A DNA stretch of 64,000 bases from Chloroflexota bacterium (GTDB lineage Bacteria > Chloroflexota > Anaerolineae > Anaerolineales > Villigracilaceae), in assembly GCA_024434165.1 (NCBI GenBank), contig QMIW01000006.1, positions 1 to 64,000 on the forward strand, read 5' to 3'. A program made the translations under genes and the position numbers. A model generated the notes under the pieces. It saw only the letters and a program-made list of their open reading frames with translations. It was not told where the DNA came from and did no database searches. This document shows positions 1-8,957 of this stretch, piece by piece (the stretch's first letter is position 1; every line of letters begins with the position of its first letter).

Positions 1-1638
1 CGCGCTCTTGTTTGCGCCCGACTTGAAGTCGCCCAGCTGCAGCGCGGCGTTGTTTCCGAAGGGGCTGACGTGGCGGACATCCACCAGCAGTTTGCCGTGT
101 GTGCTGAAGGGCAGCGTGCCGCTCTTGCCTGCATACTTGAACTTGAGCGTCACGCCGGTGATGACGGCGTTGGCAGGCAGGGTCGTGTCGAACGACAACA
201 TGGCGCGATACTGCTTGTTTGCGGCATCATCTCCCACGTTGAGGGTCGAAGCGGTGTTGTTCTTCGTCCCGCCCACGCCGCTGGTCTCGGTGGATTCCAG
301 AATCCAGCCATCCTGCGAATCGGTGGAGATAAGAGTCAGAGTGGCGGAATTGACTTCGTATGCGCCTATATCGCATTGGATTCCAAACGGGCGCGCTATA
401 CCGCGCTGGTCGGTGGCGGGACAGCCGGAATTTGTTCCAGCATCAATCGCCGGGCTGCCCGCACTGAGCGCCATGGTTTGGGTAAAACCGCCGTTGTTTG
501 CCAGCGCGCCCAACATCGGATCAGCGTCAAGATTACCTTCGCCTGCATAGCCTCCCTGTACGATGCTGTAGGTGACGACGGGGGCGCTTGAATTCGTATC
601 AACGATTTCGCCTCCTGTGTTTCCATACATGATGCTATTGCGAATCGTTGGATTGCTGGAACCGTTGTAAATCGCGCCGCCGGCGGTATTGCCGCTAAAG
701 GTCACGTTGGTCAGGGTTGGATTGGCGCCAAGGTTTTGCATCCCGCCGCCAAATGCGGCGGAGTTTTCGGTAAACGTCACGTTGATCAGGATTGGATCGC
801 AGACGATATTGCGCATCCCGCCTCCTGCAGAGGCGGCAGAATTACCGATAAATGTCACGTTCGTCAGGATTGGAACACTGCCATCCGTGTTGTACATTCC
901 TCCGCCCATATTGCTGGCGGTATTCCCGCTGAAGGTCACATTCGTCAGGGTCGGATCGGCATCCTGGGTATATACCCCGCCGCCCAATGCGGCGGAGTTT
1001 CCGGTGAACGTCACGTTGGTAAGGGATGGAGTGATGTCTATATAATTGTACATGCCGCCGCCCTTGTCGTTCGCATGGTTGTTGCTAATAATCAGATTTG
1101 ACAAGGCAGGGCTTGCACTTGTAAGAATAAATATCCCGCCGCCATTTCCGTTGCTACCGATGCCCGTTGCATTCCCTCCTGTGATGGTGAAACCATCCAA
1201 AACCGCGGTGTTGAGCGTGGATGAAGCATTGACGACGTGATAGGAGTTGTCACTCATATCATTCGCCGTCCCAATGTCACCGCTCAAGATCGTCACGTTG
1301 GCTGCCGGGTCTCGCTCCGAGAGGGAGGACTCTGTGCCGGCAAAGCCGCCGTAAACCGCTACGCCGTTCTTGAGCGTGAAGGAAATGAACCGCTGCGTGG
1401 TTGTGGTCGGCTTGTACGTTCCGGCTGCCACCCAGATCTGGTCGCCGCTGGCTGCCGCGGCAAGCGCGCTTTGCAGGTCGGTGTAAGCATTCGTCCACGA
1501 AGTACCGTTGTTGGCTCCAGCGGCGTCGTCATTTACATAAATGATCCCCGCCGCGTGCGCAGGCTGGGCGGGCGCAGCCGCAAACAGGCTTGCCAATACG
1601 CTGGCAAAAACAATAAGATGAACAATACGATTAAACAT
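1..1638 (-). CDS. Secreted right-handed beta-helix protein (C-terminus beyond window)
   Basis: The reading frame is open to the left edge, so the C-terminus is missing; 546 codons are visible. The start ATG follows a clear 'ggag' ribosome site, and residues 1-30 form a signal peptide with a hydrophobic core ending near 'PAHAA'. Residues about 160-330 hold at least five coils of roughly 25-27 residues sharing 'LTNVTFSGNTA' and 'GGGM' elements, the pattern of a parallel beta-helix. A choice-of-anchor-like stretch ('SAGSPAIDAG', 'RGIARPFG', 'DIGAYE') follows at about 390-428, then a beta-rich segment resembling DNRLRE-type modules. Such proteins are exported adhesins or polysaccharide-active proteins in many environmental bacteria. 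The substrate cannot be told. Short open frames on the opposite strand here are shadows of this repeat. Confidence 0.85.
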   Translation of the reverse strand, partial: MFNRIVHLIVFASVLASLFAAAPAQPAHAAGIIYVNDDAAGANNGTSWTNAYTDLQSALAAAASGDQIWVAAGTYKPTTTTQRFISFTLKNGVAVYGGFAGTESSLSERDPAANVTILSGDIGTANDMSDNSYHVVNASSTLNTAVLDGFTITGGNATGIGSNGNGGGIFILTSASPALSNLIISNNHANDKGGGMYNYIDITPSLTNVTFTGNSAALGGGVYTQDADPTLTNVTFSGNTASNMGGGMYNTDGSVPILTNVTFIGNSAASAGGGMRNIVCDPILINVTFTENSAAFGGGMQNLGANPTLTNVTFSGNTAGGAIYNGSSNPTIRNSIMYGNTGGEIVDTNSSAPVVTYSIVQGGYAGEGNLDADPMLGALANNGGFTQTMALSAGSPAIDAGTNSGCPATDQRGIARPFGIQCDIGAYEVNSATLTLISTDSQDGWILESTETSGVGGTKNNTASTLNVGDDAANKQYRAMLSFDTTLPANAVITGVTLKFKYAGKSGTLPFSTHGKLLVDVRHVSPFGNNAALQLGDFKSGANKSA

Positions 1639-1666
1639 GGGTTACTCCTTTTCTAAATCTTGCCCC

Positions 1667-1672
1667 ACTATA
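1667..1672 (-). promoter_or_regulatory. Candidate -10 box for the beta-helix gene
   Basis: TATAGT on the minus strand lies 28 nt before the start codon, leaving room for a short leader with the ribosome site. No convincing -35 hexamer is seen at the usual distance. A 12-bp palindrome (GTACC-CC-GGTAC, 1719-1730) lies about 47 bp further upstream, between this gene and the divergent regulator. It could be an operator, but nothing else supports that. Confidence 0.4.
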
Positions 1673-1809
1673 CAAAATCCGCCGTTGAAAATGTTGACAT
1701 TTGTTGCACGTTGCGGAGGTACCCCGGTACTGGGTTTCGGAAGGGATTCGCGTGCTGCAAGCATGGATTAAATCTCTAATTTTTGGCTGGCAAACGGGCG
1801 CGCCTCAGG

Positions 1810-1815
1810 TAAAAT
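1810..1815 (+). promoter_or_regulatory. -10 box immediately before the regulator start
   Basis: TAAAAT ends six bases before the ATG of the XRE/NB-ARC regulator. With the usual 6-7 nt from -10 to the first transcribed base, transcription would begin at or within a base of the start codon, giving a leaderless mRNA. No Shine-Dalgarno sequence is present, which fits. Confidence 0.45.
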
Positions 1816-1821
1816 TCTTTC

Positions 1822-4407
1822 ATGGCAGAGCAAGCAAGCGGTCTCTCGCCCCGTGATTTCAATACCTTCGGCGAACTCCTGCGCTTCCTGCGCGTCCGCG
1901 CCGGGCTCTCTCAACGCGACCTGGCAGCCAGGGTTGGCTATCACTACAGCCACGTCAACCGCTTCGAGAAACAGCAGCGCGCCCCAGACCGCGCCACGCT
2001 GCTGGCGCATTTCATCCCCGCGCTGGAGATTCAGAATCAACCCGAATGGACGGAACGCCTGCTGGAACTCGCCGCCCAGGCGCAGGAAGAAACAAAGGAG
2101 GGTCAGCCAAAAACCGAATCCGTTTTCAGCGGAAAAAACGAATACCGGCTGCCCGCCAGCCTGGGAGCCATGATTGGACGCGAACAGGAAACCATCCTGC
2201 TCGCCAAACTGCTGCTTCAGGAAGATATCCGCCTGCTGACGGTCATCGGTCCGCCGGGTGTGGGCAAGACGCGCACCTCCCTGCATGTTGCGGAAAAAAT
2301 CGCGCATCATTTTTCGCACGGGGCGGTCTTTGTCAACCTTGCGCCGGTCGCCAAAGCCAGCCGCGTGCTTTACACCCTGGCGGACACCCTCGGCTTGGTG
2401 GAGACCAGCGCCGCTCCCAGCCTGCGGATGCTGCAAAGTTTTCTGCGCGATAAAAATCTGTTGATCGTGATGGATAACTTCGAGCAGGTGCTGGATGCCG
2501 CGCCGCACATGACCGAACTGCTGGGCGCCGCGCCCGGAGTCAAAATGCTCATCACCAGCCGCGAGGCGCTGCGCATTCAGGGCGAACGTGAATTTCCGCT
2601 TGCGCCCCTGCCGCTGCCCGAGGATGTCCATCTTTTGGAAGAATCGCCCGCGGTGCAATTATTCGTCCAGCGAGCGATTGCCGTCCAACCAGACTTTCAA
2701 CTCACCCCGGAAAACGCCCCGCTCGTGATGGAAATCTGCCGCCGCCTCGACGGGCTTCCCCTCGCCCTGGAACTTGCCGCTGCGCGCATCCGTTCGCTCA
2801 GCCTCGCCGACATGCTCGCCCAATTCGACCGGCTCTTCGATTGGCTCACTCGAGGGCGGCGCGACTCGCCCGCCTGGCGGCAGACCCTGCTCGGCGCCAT
2901 CGAGTGGAGCTACGGCTTGCTCACCGACCCGGAACGGACTCTGCTTGCCCGCCTTGCAGTCTTCTCCGGCGGGTGGACGCTGGAAGCCGCAGAAGCCGTA
3001 TGCAGCGATGAACGCCTCCTAAAAAAGAACAGGGTCGTGGACCTGCTTTCACAATTGGTGGATCGTTCCCTCGTCGTTTCAGAGCCGCATTTGGGAAGAG
3101 CGCGTTATCGCTTCCTGGACACCATTTTTCACTTTTCGCTTTCCAAATTGGAAGAATCTGGCAAAAAGGAGGAGTTGCGGGACCGTCATCTGGATTATTT
3201 CAGCGGATGGGCGGAAGCGGCGAAGGCGCGGCTCGAAACCGCACCCCCGCTGGAATTGCGCGGGCAGATGGATGCGGAGGGCAACAACATCCGTGCGGCG
3301 TTGGAATGGGGGCTGTCGAACAAGCAGCAAACCGAAACCGGCTTGCGGCTGGTCTGCTCAGCGGGGTCGGTGTGGCTCAAGCACAGCCACTTCAAGGAGG
3401 CGCTTGCGTGGGCGGAAAAATATCTCCCGTTATCGAACGAACATCCCAATTTAAAGGCGCGATTGCTATTCCTTGCCACGGCGCTTTCCTACTGGCGCGA
3501 CAATTTACAGCAAGCCCTGACCTATGGCGCAGAGGGTGCGCCGCTTGCCAAGGCGGTCGGCGCGTATGACGCCTGCGCCGGAATCCTGTGCTACATGGGC
3601 GACGCCCTGCGCGAAAGCGGACAATACGAAGCCGCCCGCAAAAACGTGGAAGAGGCGGTGACGCTTTGCCGCGAACATTTTCGCCCAATCCGCCTGAGCA
3701 TGGCATTGACCAGTCTGGGGATCATCCGCTATCAGATGGGAGAGCGCGACTTCGCCGAGACCCACATTGACGAGGCACTCGAGATCGCCGAGCGCGAAAA
3801 CAGCCTGTGGGCGCAGAGTTATGCCCTGCGTGTGCGCGCGGACAACCTGCGCTTCGATGGCAAGTTCGCCGATTCCTACCGCGCCTATGAAGAAGCGCTT
3901 TCGGTCTCGCGCGAGATTGACGACCGCATCAGCGTCGGCATGGAACTGGCAAACCTTTCCCTGCTGGCGAACGTGCTGGGCGATTATTCCGCCTCCGCAA
4001 ATTACGCCAGGAAGGCGCTCGCCCTTTTCCAATCCATCGGCAATGAATACCAACAGCCGTTCCCGCAGCGGATGCTGGCATACGCGCTGACGCATGAAGG
4101 AGACATTCAACGCGCCCGCGCCGCCTGCATGGAAAGCCTGAACGGCAATCGCGCCATCGGGCATCGCACCGGGGTCATTGCCTGCCTGGTTTGTCTCGCC
4201 TCCATTCTGTATGCAGAGGGGAATACCAGCGCCGCGCACGGTTTGCTTTCCACCTTACAGGCGGAAATCGCCGCGCATTCGGTTAAATTGATGGAACCGG
4301 ATGCAAAAGCGTTCAACCATCTGGTCGCCTCGTTGAAGGTGCGGGCGGCTCCCGTCGAGGAGAAAGGCGGGAGTCTCGTGGAGGTGCTTGGCGAATTGGG
4401 TTTGTAA
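1822..4407 (+). CDS. XRE-HTH / NB-ARC ATPase / TPR transcriptional regulator
   Basis: This 861-residue protein has an XRE-type helix-turn-helix at about residues 15-70 ('GLSQRDLAARVGY'). A STAND/NB-ARC ATPase follows, with Walker A 'GPPGVGKT' at 143-150, Walker B 'LLIVMDNFEQV' at about 213-223, sensor 'LITSRE' and a 'GLPLALELAA' motif near 312. A long helical C-terminal half resembles TPR repeats. The architecture is that of AfsR/LuxR-like STAND regulators, which oligomerise on ATP binding when the repeat domain senses a ligand or partner. It is divergent from the beta-helix gene, which makes that gene a possible target, by position only. The ATG is the first codon that includes the HTH. Confidence 0.9.
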   Translation: MAEQASGLSPRDFNTFGELLRFLRVRAGLSQRDLAARVGYHYSHVNRFEKQQRAPDRATLLAHFIPALEIQNQPEWTERLLELAAQAQEETKEGQPKTESVFSGKNEYRLPASLGAMIGREQETILLAKLLLQEDIRLLTVIGPPGVGKTRTSLHVAEKIAHHFSHGAVFVNLAPVAKASRVLYTLADTLGLVETSAAPSLRMLQSFLRDKNLLIVMDNFEQVLDAAPHMTELLGAAPGVKMLITSREALRIQGEREFPLAPLPLPEDVHLLEESPAVQLFVQRAIAVQPDFQLTPENAPLVMEICRRLDGLPLALELAAARIRSLSLADMLAQFDRLFDWLTRGRRDSPAWRQTLLGAIEWSYGLLTDPERTLLARLAVFSGGWTLEAAEAVCSDERLLKKNRVVDLLSQLVDRSLVVSEPHLGRARYRFLDTIFHFSLSKLEESGKKEELRDRHLDYFSGWAEAAKARLETAPPLELRGQMDAEGNNIRAALEWGLSNKQQTETGLRLVCSAGSVWLKHSHFKEALAWAEKYLPLSNEHPNLKARLLFLATALSYWRDNLQQALTYGAEGAPLAKAVGAYDACAGILCYMGDALRESGQYEAARKNVEEAVTLCREHFRPIRLSMALTSLGIIRYQMGERDFAETHIDEALEIAERENSLWAQSYALRVRADNLRFDGKFADSYRAYEEALSVSREIDDRISVGMELANLSLLANVLGDYSASANYARKALALFQSIGNEYQQPFPQRMLAYALTHEGDIQRARAACMESLNGNRAIGHRTGVIACLVCLASILYAEGNTSAAHGLLSTLQAEIAAHSVKLMEPDAKAFNHLVASLKVRAAPVEEKGGSLVEVLGELGL

Positions 4408-4467
4408 ACTCTCCACTTTCCCACTTGCAGTTATAATTGCGCGAGTCATTTCCCAAATGGAGTCTCG

Positions 4468-4935
4468 ATGGCGATCCCTGCCGGCATCCCCGCACCTGAT
4501 TTTGAATTAATGGACGACGCCCATACCCTTCGCAAACTTTCCGATTATCGCGGAAAAAACGTCGTGTTGTATTTCTATCCGAAGGACGATACGCCCGGAT
4601 GTACGAAAGAAGCGTGCAACTTCCGCGACGACTACTCTGCCTATGAAAAAGCCGGGGTGGTCATCCTCGGCGTCAGCCCGGATTCGGTCGAATCGCATGT
4701 GAAATTCAAGAAGAAATTCCAATTGCAGTTTCCGCTGCTTGCGGATGAGGGACATAAAGTCTGCGACCTGTACGGCGTGTGGGGACCCAAGAAATTCATG
4801 GGCAGGGAGTACGAAGGCGTACTGCGGACGACGTTTTTGATTGACGGCAGCGGCGTTATCAAAAAGGTGTATGAAAACGTCCGCCCGGCGGAACACAGCG
4901 CGGAATTGCTCGCGGAACTGGGTTTGAGTGCGTAA
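4468..4935 (+). CDS. bcp: Thioredoxin-dependent peroxiredoxin, Bcp/PrxQ type
   Basis: This 155-residue cytosolic thiol peroxidase reduces H2O2 and organic hydroperoxides using thioredoxin. The diagnostic segment 'DDTPGCTKEACNFRD' places the peroxidatic Cys at 45 and the resolving Cys at 50, five residues apart, as in the two-Cys PrxQ/Bcp subgroup. Full length for the family. The start follows 'ggagtctcg', and a TATAAT (4432-4437) lies 30 nt upstream of it. The gene stands alone and is followed by a hairpin terminator, so it is probably monocistronic. Its place just before an aerobic oxidase operon is sensible but not proof of co-regulation. Confidence 0.95.
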   Translation: MAIPAGIPAPDFELMDDAHTLRKLSDYRGKNVVLYFYPKDDTPGCTKEACNFRDDYSAYEKAGVVILGVSPDSVESHVKFKKKFQLQFPLLADEGHKVCDLYGVWGPKKFMGREYEGVLRTTFLIDGSGVIKKVYENVRPAEHSAELLAELGLSA

Positions 4936-4984
4936 ACTGCGTATCATGCGGTGAGTTATCGTGTTGTAAGTGTCTGATTTGCGT

Positions 4985-5015
4985 GCCGGCGGTGTAAAAA
5001 AACCGTCGGCTTGAT
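4985..5015 (+). terminator. Hairpin after bcp
   Basis: A 9-bp stem (4985-4993 with 5002-5010, one G-T pair) encloses an A-rich 8-nt loop and is followed by a modest T-containing stretch. It lies about 50 bp after the bcp stop. The weak T tract lowers certainty. Confidence 0.55.
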
Positions 5016-5080
5016 TCTCCGAGCCTTCCACGTCTGGAAAGAGGCGTTCGAAACGGGTCGTCCATCCGTCAACACAAAAC

Positions 5081-5109
5081 GTGACAATCGAGACGGATTT
5101 TGTTATAAT
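5081..5109 (+). promoter_or_regulatory. Sigma-70 promoter of the cytochrome oxidase operon
   Basis: GTGACA (5081-5086) and TATAAT (5104-5109) are separated by exactly 17 bp: five of six and six of six matches to the housekeeping consensus. The predicted start near 5116 gives a leader of about 98 nt before the subunit II gene. The intergenic region from 4936 to 5213 otherwise contains only the bcp hairpin and AT-rich leader sequence. Confidence 0.75.
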
Positions 5110-5213
5110 CGAAAATTGTGAAAATTGAGACAAATCAGACTTGATATGTCCAATTTTTAACGCAATCAATAAACGGGGTTTTTCCCCGCGCTAATCTTTT
5201 CAGGAGAGAGACT

Positions 5214-6233
5214 ATGCAACATTTTGTGGTTGTGGGAATTCTGGTGCTGGTGATGGCCGTTCTCACGTATCTGGGTCTTGACGCCATCGGGCTTGCAAGA
5301 CAGATGCATCCAGTGGCGGGAAGCGCGCAGGCGGCTTCGATTGACCAATTATGGAACTGGGAAATGATCGTCATTTCCTTTTTGTTTTCCCTCATCGTCG
5401 TGCCGTTGATCTACAGTCTGATCGTCTTCCGCCGCAAAAAGGGCGATACGACGGATGCCGAACACGTGGAAGGCAACACCACGCTCGAAATCAGCTGGAC
5501 GGTCGTGCCGCTGATCATCGTGATGGTCTTCGCATACCTCGGCGCATATTCCCTTGGGGAAGTCCGCCGCGTGGACCCGCAGGCATTTGTGGTCAACGTA
5601 AAGGCGCAGCAATTCAGTTGGACGTTCGAATACCCCGAATATGGAATTGTGAGCAATGAATTGTACCTGCCGGTAAACAAGCAGGTCGTTCTTAAGATGG
5701 AATCGGCGGATGTCATCCACTCGTTCTGGGTTCCCGAATGGCGCATCAAACAGGACGTTGTGCCGGGCCGCGTGACCGAGTACCGCGTCACCCCGACGCT
5801 GGAGGGCAGATTCAAGGTGCGCTGCGCCGAGTTGTGTGGTATGACGCACTACGCCATGGAAGGACCCATCGCCGTCGTCAGCCAGGCGGACTATGAGGCA
5901 TGGGCGGCAGAGCAGGTGGCGCTTGCCGCCGCGGCTCAGACTCCCGAAGGGCAGGGGAAACTTGCCGCTGTGAAATATGGCTGTGTGGGCTGTCACTCGG
6001 CGGATGGTTCGCCGCTCACGGGTCCCACCTGGTTCGGTCTGTTTGGAAAAGAAGAGGAACTGCTCGATGGCTCGACCGTTGTGGTTGACGAAGCCTATCT
6101 CATCGAGTCCATTCGTGACCCGAACGCCAAAATCGTGGCTGGGTTTACTTCGCCGTCCGCCATGCCGCCCTACCCGAACCTGACGGATGAAGAGATCGCG
6201 AACATCATCGCGTACATCCAAACGCTGAAATAG
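5214..6233 (+). CDS. coxB: Cytochrome c oxidase subunit II with fused cytochrome c domain (caa3 type)
   Basis: This 339-residue protein carries an N-terminal membrane helix (about 5-27) and a second at about 50-72. A periplasmic cupredoxin domain holds the binuclear CuA ligands: H169 ('VIHSFWVPEW'), then C204, E206, C208, H212 and M215 in 'CAELCGMTHYAM'. Residues 245-339 add a class I cytochrome c with heme motif 'CVGCH' (257-261) and a likely distal Met in 'SAMPPYP' (Met317). The fused heme domain marks a caa3 enzyme that takes electrons directly. A good ribosome site ('aggagag') precedes the ATG. First gene of the oxidase operon. Confidence 0.97.
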   Translation: MQHFVVVGILVLVMAVLTYLGLDAIGLARQMHPVAGSAQAASIDQLWNWEMIVISFLFSLIVVPLIYSLIVFRRKKGDTTDAEHVEGNTTLEISWTVVPLIIVMVFAYLGAYSLGEVRRVDPQAFVVNVKAQQFSWTFEYPEYGIVSNELYLPVNKQVVLKMESADVIHSFWVPEWRIKQDVVPGRVTEYRVTPTLEGRFKVRCAELCGMTHYAMEGPIAVVSQADYEAWAAEQVALAAAAQTPEGQGKLAAVKYGCVGCHSADGSPLTGPTWFGLFGKEEELLDGSTVVVDEAYLIESIRDPNAKIVAGFTSPSAMPPYPNLTDEEIANIIAYIQTLK

Positions 6234-6253
6234 ATTGGAAGAGGCATAATCCC

Positions 6254-8146
6254 ATGAAGAAATTCTTTTCAAGCGCCCTTGCGCGCGGCTTGTTCTGGCA
6301 GTTCGTCGGCATCCTGGCAGGGGCGGGACTGGTCACAGGTATTCGTGTGTTGATGGGCTTAAATGCAACCGATACCTTCTTCTTCACCGAACCTGCCTGG
6401 GTGGTGGGCGGGTTGACAGGCGCCCTGTTCTTCCTTGTCGGCTCCGGTGTGACCAGCGACTGGATCAAGTGGGCGCGCGGAATGGATACCCCCGAACACC
6501 ACGAGGAACATCATACCGGCTGGGAGAAGTACATCAATCTTTCCCTCGATCACAAAGTGATCGGCATCCAATACACGCTCATCGCGCTCGTGTTGATCAG
6601 CGTCGGCGGTCTGTTTGCGTTGATCTTCCGCACCGAGCTTGCCGCCTCGGAACTTCAATTCCTGACAACCGACATGAAGCTGTTCGGTCAGAACGGACCG
6701 CAGTTGTACAACACGCTGATGTCCCTGCACGGCATGATCATGATCGTTTCCATCCTGCTGGGCATTTCCGGCATCATCAACTATGTCGTTCCGCTCCTGC
6801 TCGGCGCACAGGATATGGCGTTTCCGCGCTTGAACGCATTCTCCTACTGGATCGCCGTGCCCGCGGCGGTGCTGCTGCTGATGAGTCTGGTGCTCGGCGG
6901 TTTCGATACCGGCTGGACGGGCTACCCGCCGCTCTCGGCGCGCGCGCCCGTCGGAATGCAGATGTTCTTCCTCGGCGTGTTTGTGGCGGGGTGGTCGTCC
7001 ATTCTGGGCGCGTTGAACGTGATTGCCACCGTGCTGCGCATGCGCGCCAAAGGCATGACCGCCATGCGGATGCCTATCTTCGTTTGGGCGGCAATCGCCA
7101 CTTCCTTGATCGCCCTGACCGCCACACAGTTGATCGGTCTCTCCTTTCAATTGGTCATGTTCCAGCGTTTGCTTGGCATGGGTTTCTTCGACCCCGCCAA
7201 GGGCGGCAACCCCGTGCTCTTCCAGCACCTGTTCTGGTTCTACTCCCACCCCGCGGTGTATGTGTTCGTCCTGCCCGGTCTGGGCGTGATTTCTGAATTG
7301 CTGCCCGTCTTCGTGCGCAAGCCGCTCTTCGGCTACCGCTGGATTGCGATGTCTTCGCTGGGCATTGCGCTGGTCGGTTTCGTGGTTTGGGCGCATCACA
7401 TGTTCACCTCGGGCATGAACGAGTACCTGCGTGTTCCCTTCATGTACAGCACCCTGCTGGTGGCGGTTCCCACCGGCGTGAAATTCTTCTCCTGGGTTGC
7501 CACGATCTGGAAGGGAAAAATCTCGACCCCGACCCCAATGCTCTTCGTGCTTGGCGCGATTGTGGTCTTCCTCATGGGCGGTCTTTCCGGTCCGCCGAAC
7601 GCAACCGTTTCCACCGACCTGCACCTGCATGACACCTACTTCATCGTCGGGCACTTCCACGATACGATCTTCGGCGGCTTCGTCTTCCCGTTCTTTGCCG
7701 CCATCTATTACTGGTATCCCAAAGCGACGGGCCGCAAGATGAACGAAACGCTCGGCAAACTGCACTTCTGGCTGATGACGCCTTCGTTCTTCGTGCTGAC
7801 CTTTGGCATGATGTATGTCGGCTTGATCGGCATGCGCCGCCGCATTGCGGACTACGACCCTGCGCTCGGCATTGACGTTTATCATCTCATCATGACGATA
7901 GCCGGTTACCTGATCGCCGTTTCCGTGCTCATCTTCCTGTACAACTTCTTCAACAGCCTCAAGAATGGCGAAAAAGCCGAAGGCAACGTGTGGGATTCGC
8001 GCTCGCCGGAGTGGCAGGTTCCCTCCCCGATGCCCGCGCACAACTACGACCAGCCCTTCGAGGTGGTTGGCGAGCCTTACGATTACGGCTTGAAAGATTC
8101 GGCGTACGTCCGCTTTGCCGGGACCGCCAAAAGCACACATAAATAA
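6254..8146 (+). CDS. coxA: Cytochrome c oxidase subunit I, A2-type heme-copper oxidase
   Basis: This 630-residue subunit carries the heme a / heme a3-CuB centre. Visible landmarks are a heme His in 'SLHGMIM', the CuB His-Tyr pair in 'FYSHPAVYV' (about H332/Y336), the CuB His pair in 'WAHHMF', and the heme a3 and a ligands in 'VGHFHDTIFGG'. The D-channel Asp is kept in 'DMAFPRLN' and the K-channel Lys in 'PTGVKFF'. Helix VI has Tyr-Ser before the His and no Glu in 'HPAVY', the signature of the A2 subfamily. About 80 extra N-terminal residues with two hydrophobic segments precede the canonical first helix. It follows coxB by 20 nt. Confidence 0.97.
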   Translation: MKKFFSSALARGLFWQFVGILAGAGLVTGIRVLMGLNATDTFFFTEPAWVVGGLTGALFFLVGSGVTSDWIKWARGMDTPEHHEEHHTGWEKYINLSLDHKVIGIQYTLIALVLISVGGLFALIFRTELAASELQFLTTDMKLFGQNGPQLYNTLMSLHGMIMIVSILLGISGIINYVVPLLLGAQDMAFPRLNAFSYWIAVPAAVLLLMSLVLGGFDTGWTGYPPLSARAPVGMQMFFLGVFVAGWSSILGALNVIATVLRMRAKGMTAMRMPIFVWAAIATSLIALTATQLIGLSFQLVMFQRLLGMGFFDPAKGGNPVLFQHLFWFYSHPAVYVFVLPGLGVISELLPVFVRKPLFGYRWIAMSSLGIALVGFVVWAHHMFTSGMNEYLRVPFMYSTLLVAVPTGVKFFSWVATIWKGKISTPTPMLFVLGAIVVFLMGGLSGPPNATVSTDLHLHDTYFIVGHFHDTIFGGFVFPFFAAIYYWYPKATGRKMNETLGKLHFWLMTPSFFVLTFGMMYVGLIGMRRRIADYDPALGIDVYHLIMTIAGYLIAVSVLIFLYNFFNSLKNGEKAEGNVWDSRSPEWQVPSPMPAHNYDQPFEVVGEPYDYGLKDSAYVRFAGTAKSTHK

Positions 8147-8163
8147 AGGCGAGGATCGAAAAA

Positions 8164-8946
8164 ATGGCACATTCAGAAAATAAATCGTCCGCCCTCATGC
8201 AGGGTGTGGTGATCTTCGTGTATCTCGCGGTCTTGACCGTGATCGAATACTTCATTGCTGTGGCGTTCGACGCCGTGCCTCTGCTCATCGTGGTGGCGGC
8301 GATAAAAGCCGGGCTGGTGATGTACTATTACATGCACATTTACAAATTGAACGAGGACGATGGAGAAGACCAGCACTCCTACCGCTACAAGTCCGGCACG
8401 AACCGCATTGGCTTGTGGTTGTTCCTGCTCTCGGATTCGTTCGTGTTCGCCGGTCTGATGGCGATGCGCGCCAACTTGCTCGGTCTGACCCGCCCGCACC
8501 TTAATCAGGTGCTCGGTCTGGCGGTGACCGCCATCCTGCTCGTCTCCTCCTTCTTCATGAACCGCGGCGAGACCGCCATGAAACACGGCGATAAAAAAGC
8601 CTTCATGACCAATACGCTGATCACCTTCCTGCTGGGCTTGGGCTTTTTGCTCGGCGTAGTGTTCGTGGAATGGCGGCAGGCGGCGCACGAAGGGCTGACC
8701 GCCGATTTTGGCAACCCGGTCTCCGGTCCGATGGGAGGCGTGTTCTACATGATGACCGGCATGCACGCATTCCACGTCCTGACCGGCTTGATCTTCCTCT
8801 TCGTGGTCTGGAACAACGCCCGCAAGGGCTTGTATACCGCCGAACAGCACTACCCCGTGGAAGCCGCCGCGGTCTACTGGCACTTCGTGGACCTGGTGTG
8901 GATTTTCTTCTACCCTGCGCTGTATCTCATCGGCACGGCAGTATAA
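8164..8946 (+). CDS. Fused cytochrome c oxidase subunit IV + subunit III
   Basis: The 260-residue product has two parts. Residues 1-65 contain two hydrophobic helices and the 'KAGLVMYYYMH' signature of the small prokaryotic subunit IV (CtaF/CyoD-like). Residues about 75-260 are a five-helix subunit III with 'GLWLFLLSDSFVFAGL', 'MTGMHAFHVLTG' and 'YWHFVDLVWIFFYP'. The two are normally separate genes in caa3 operons. Here one uninterrupted frame with a single ribosome site ('gcgagg') encodes both. Subunit III stabilises the core and the D-channel. This is the last structural gene; a hairpin separates it from the assembly genes. Confidence 0.93.
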   Translation: MAHSENKSSALMQGVVIFVYLAVLTVIEYFIAVAFDAVPLLIVVAAIKAGLVMYYYMHIYKLNEDDGEDQHSYRYKSGTNRIGLWLFLLSDSFVFAGLMAMRANLLGLTRPHLNQVLGLAVTAILLVSSFFMNRGETAMKHGDKKAFMTNTLITFLLGLGFLLGVVFVEWRQAAHEGLTADFGNPVSGPMGGVFYMMTGMHAFHVLTGLIFLFVVWNNARKGLYTAEQHYPVEAAAVYWHFVDLVWIFFYPALYLIGTAV

Positions 8947-8957
8947 ATGGAATAATT

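Noticed and set aside
8-1656. Several plus-strand open frames across the first 1.6 kb
   Set aside because: They are antisense to a continuous frame with ribosome site, signal peptide and beta-helix repeats; their Pro- and Arg-rich products are repeat shadows.
6359-8170. A 600-codon minus-strand frame opposite coxA
   Set aside because: Composition is His/Gln/Arg-rich nonsense and coxA motifs are complete on the plus strand.
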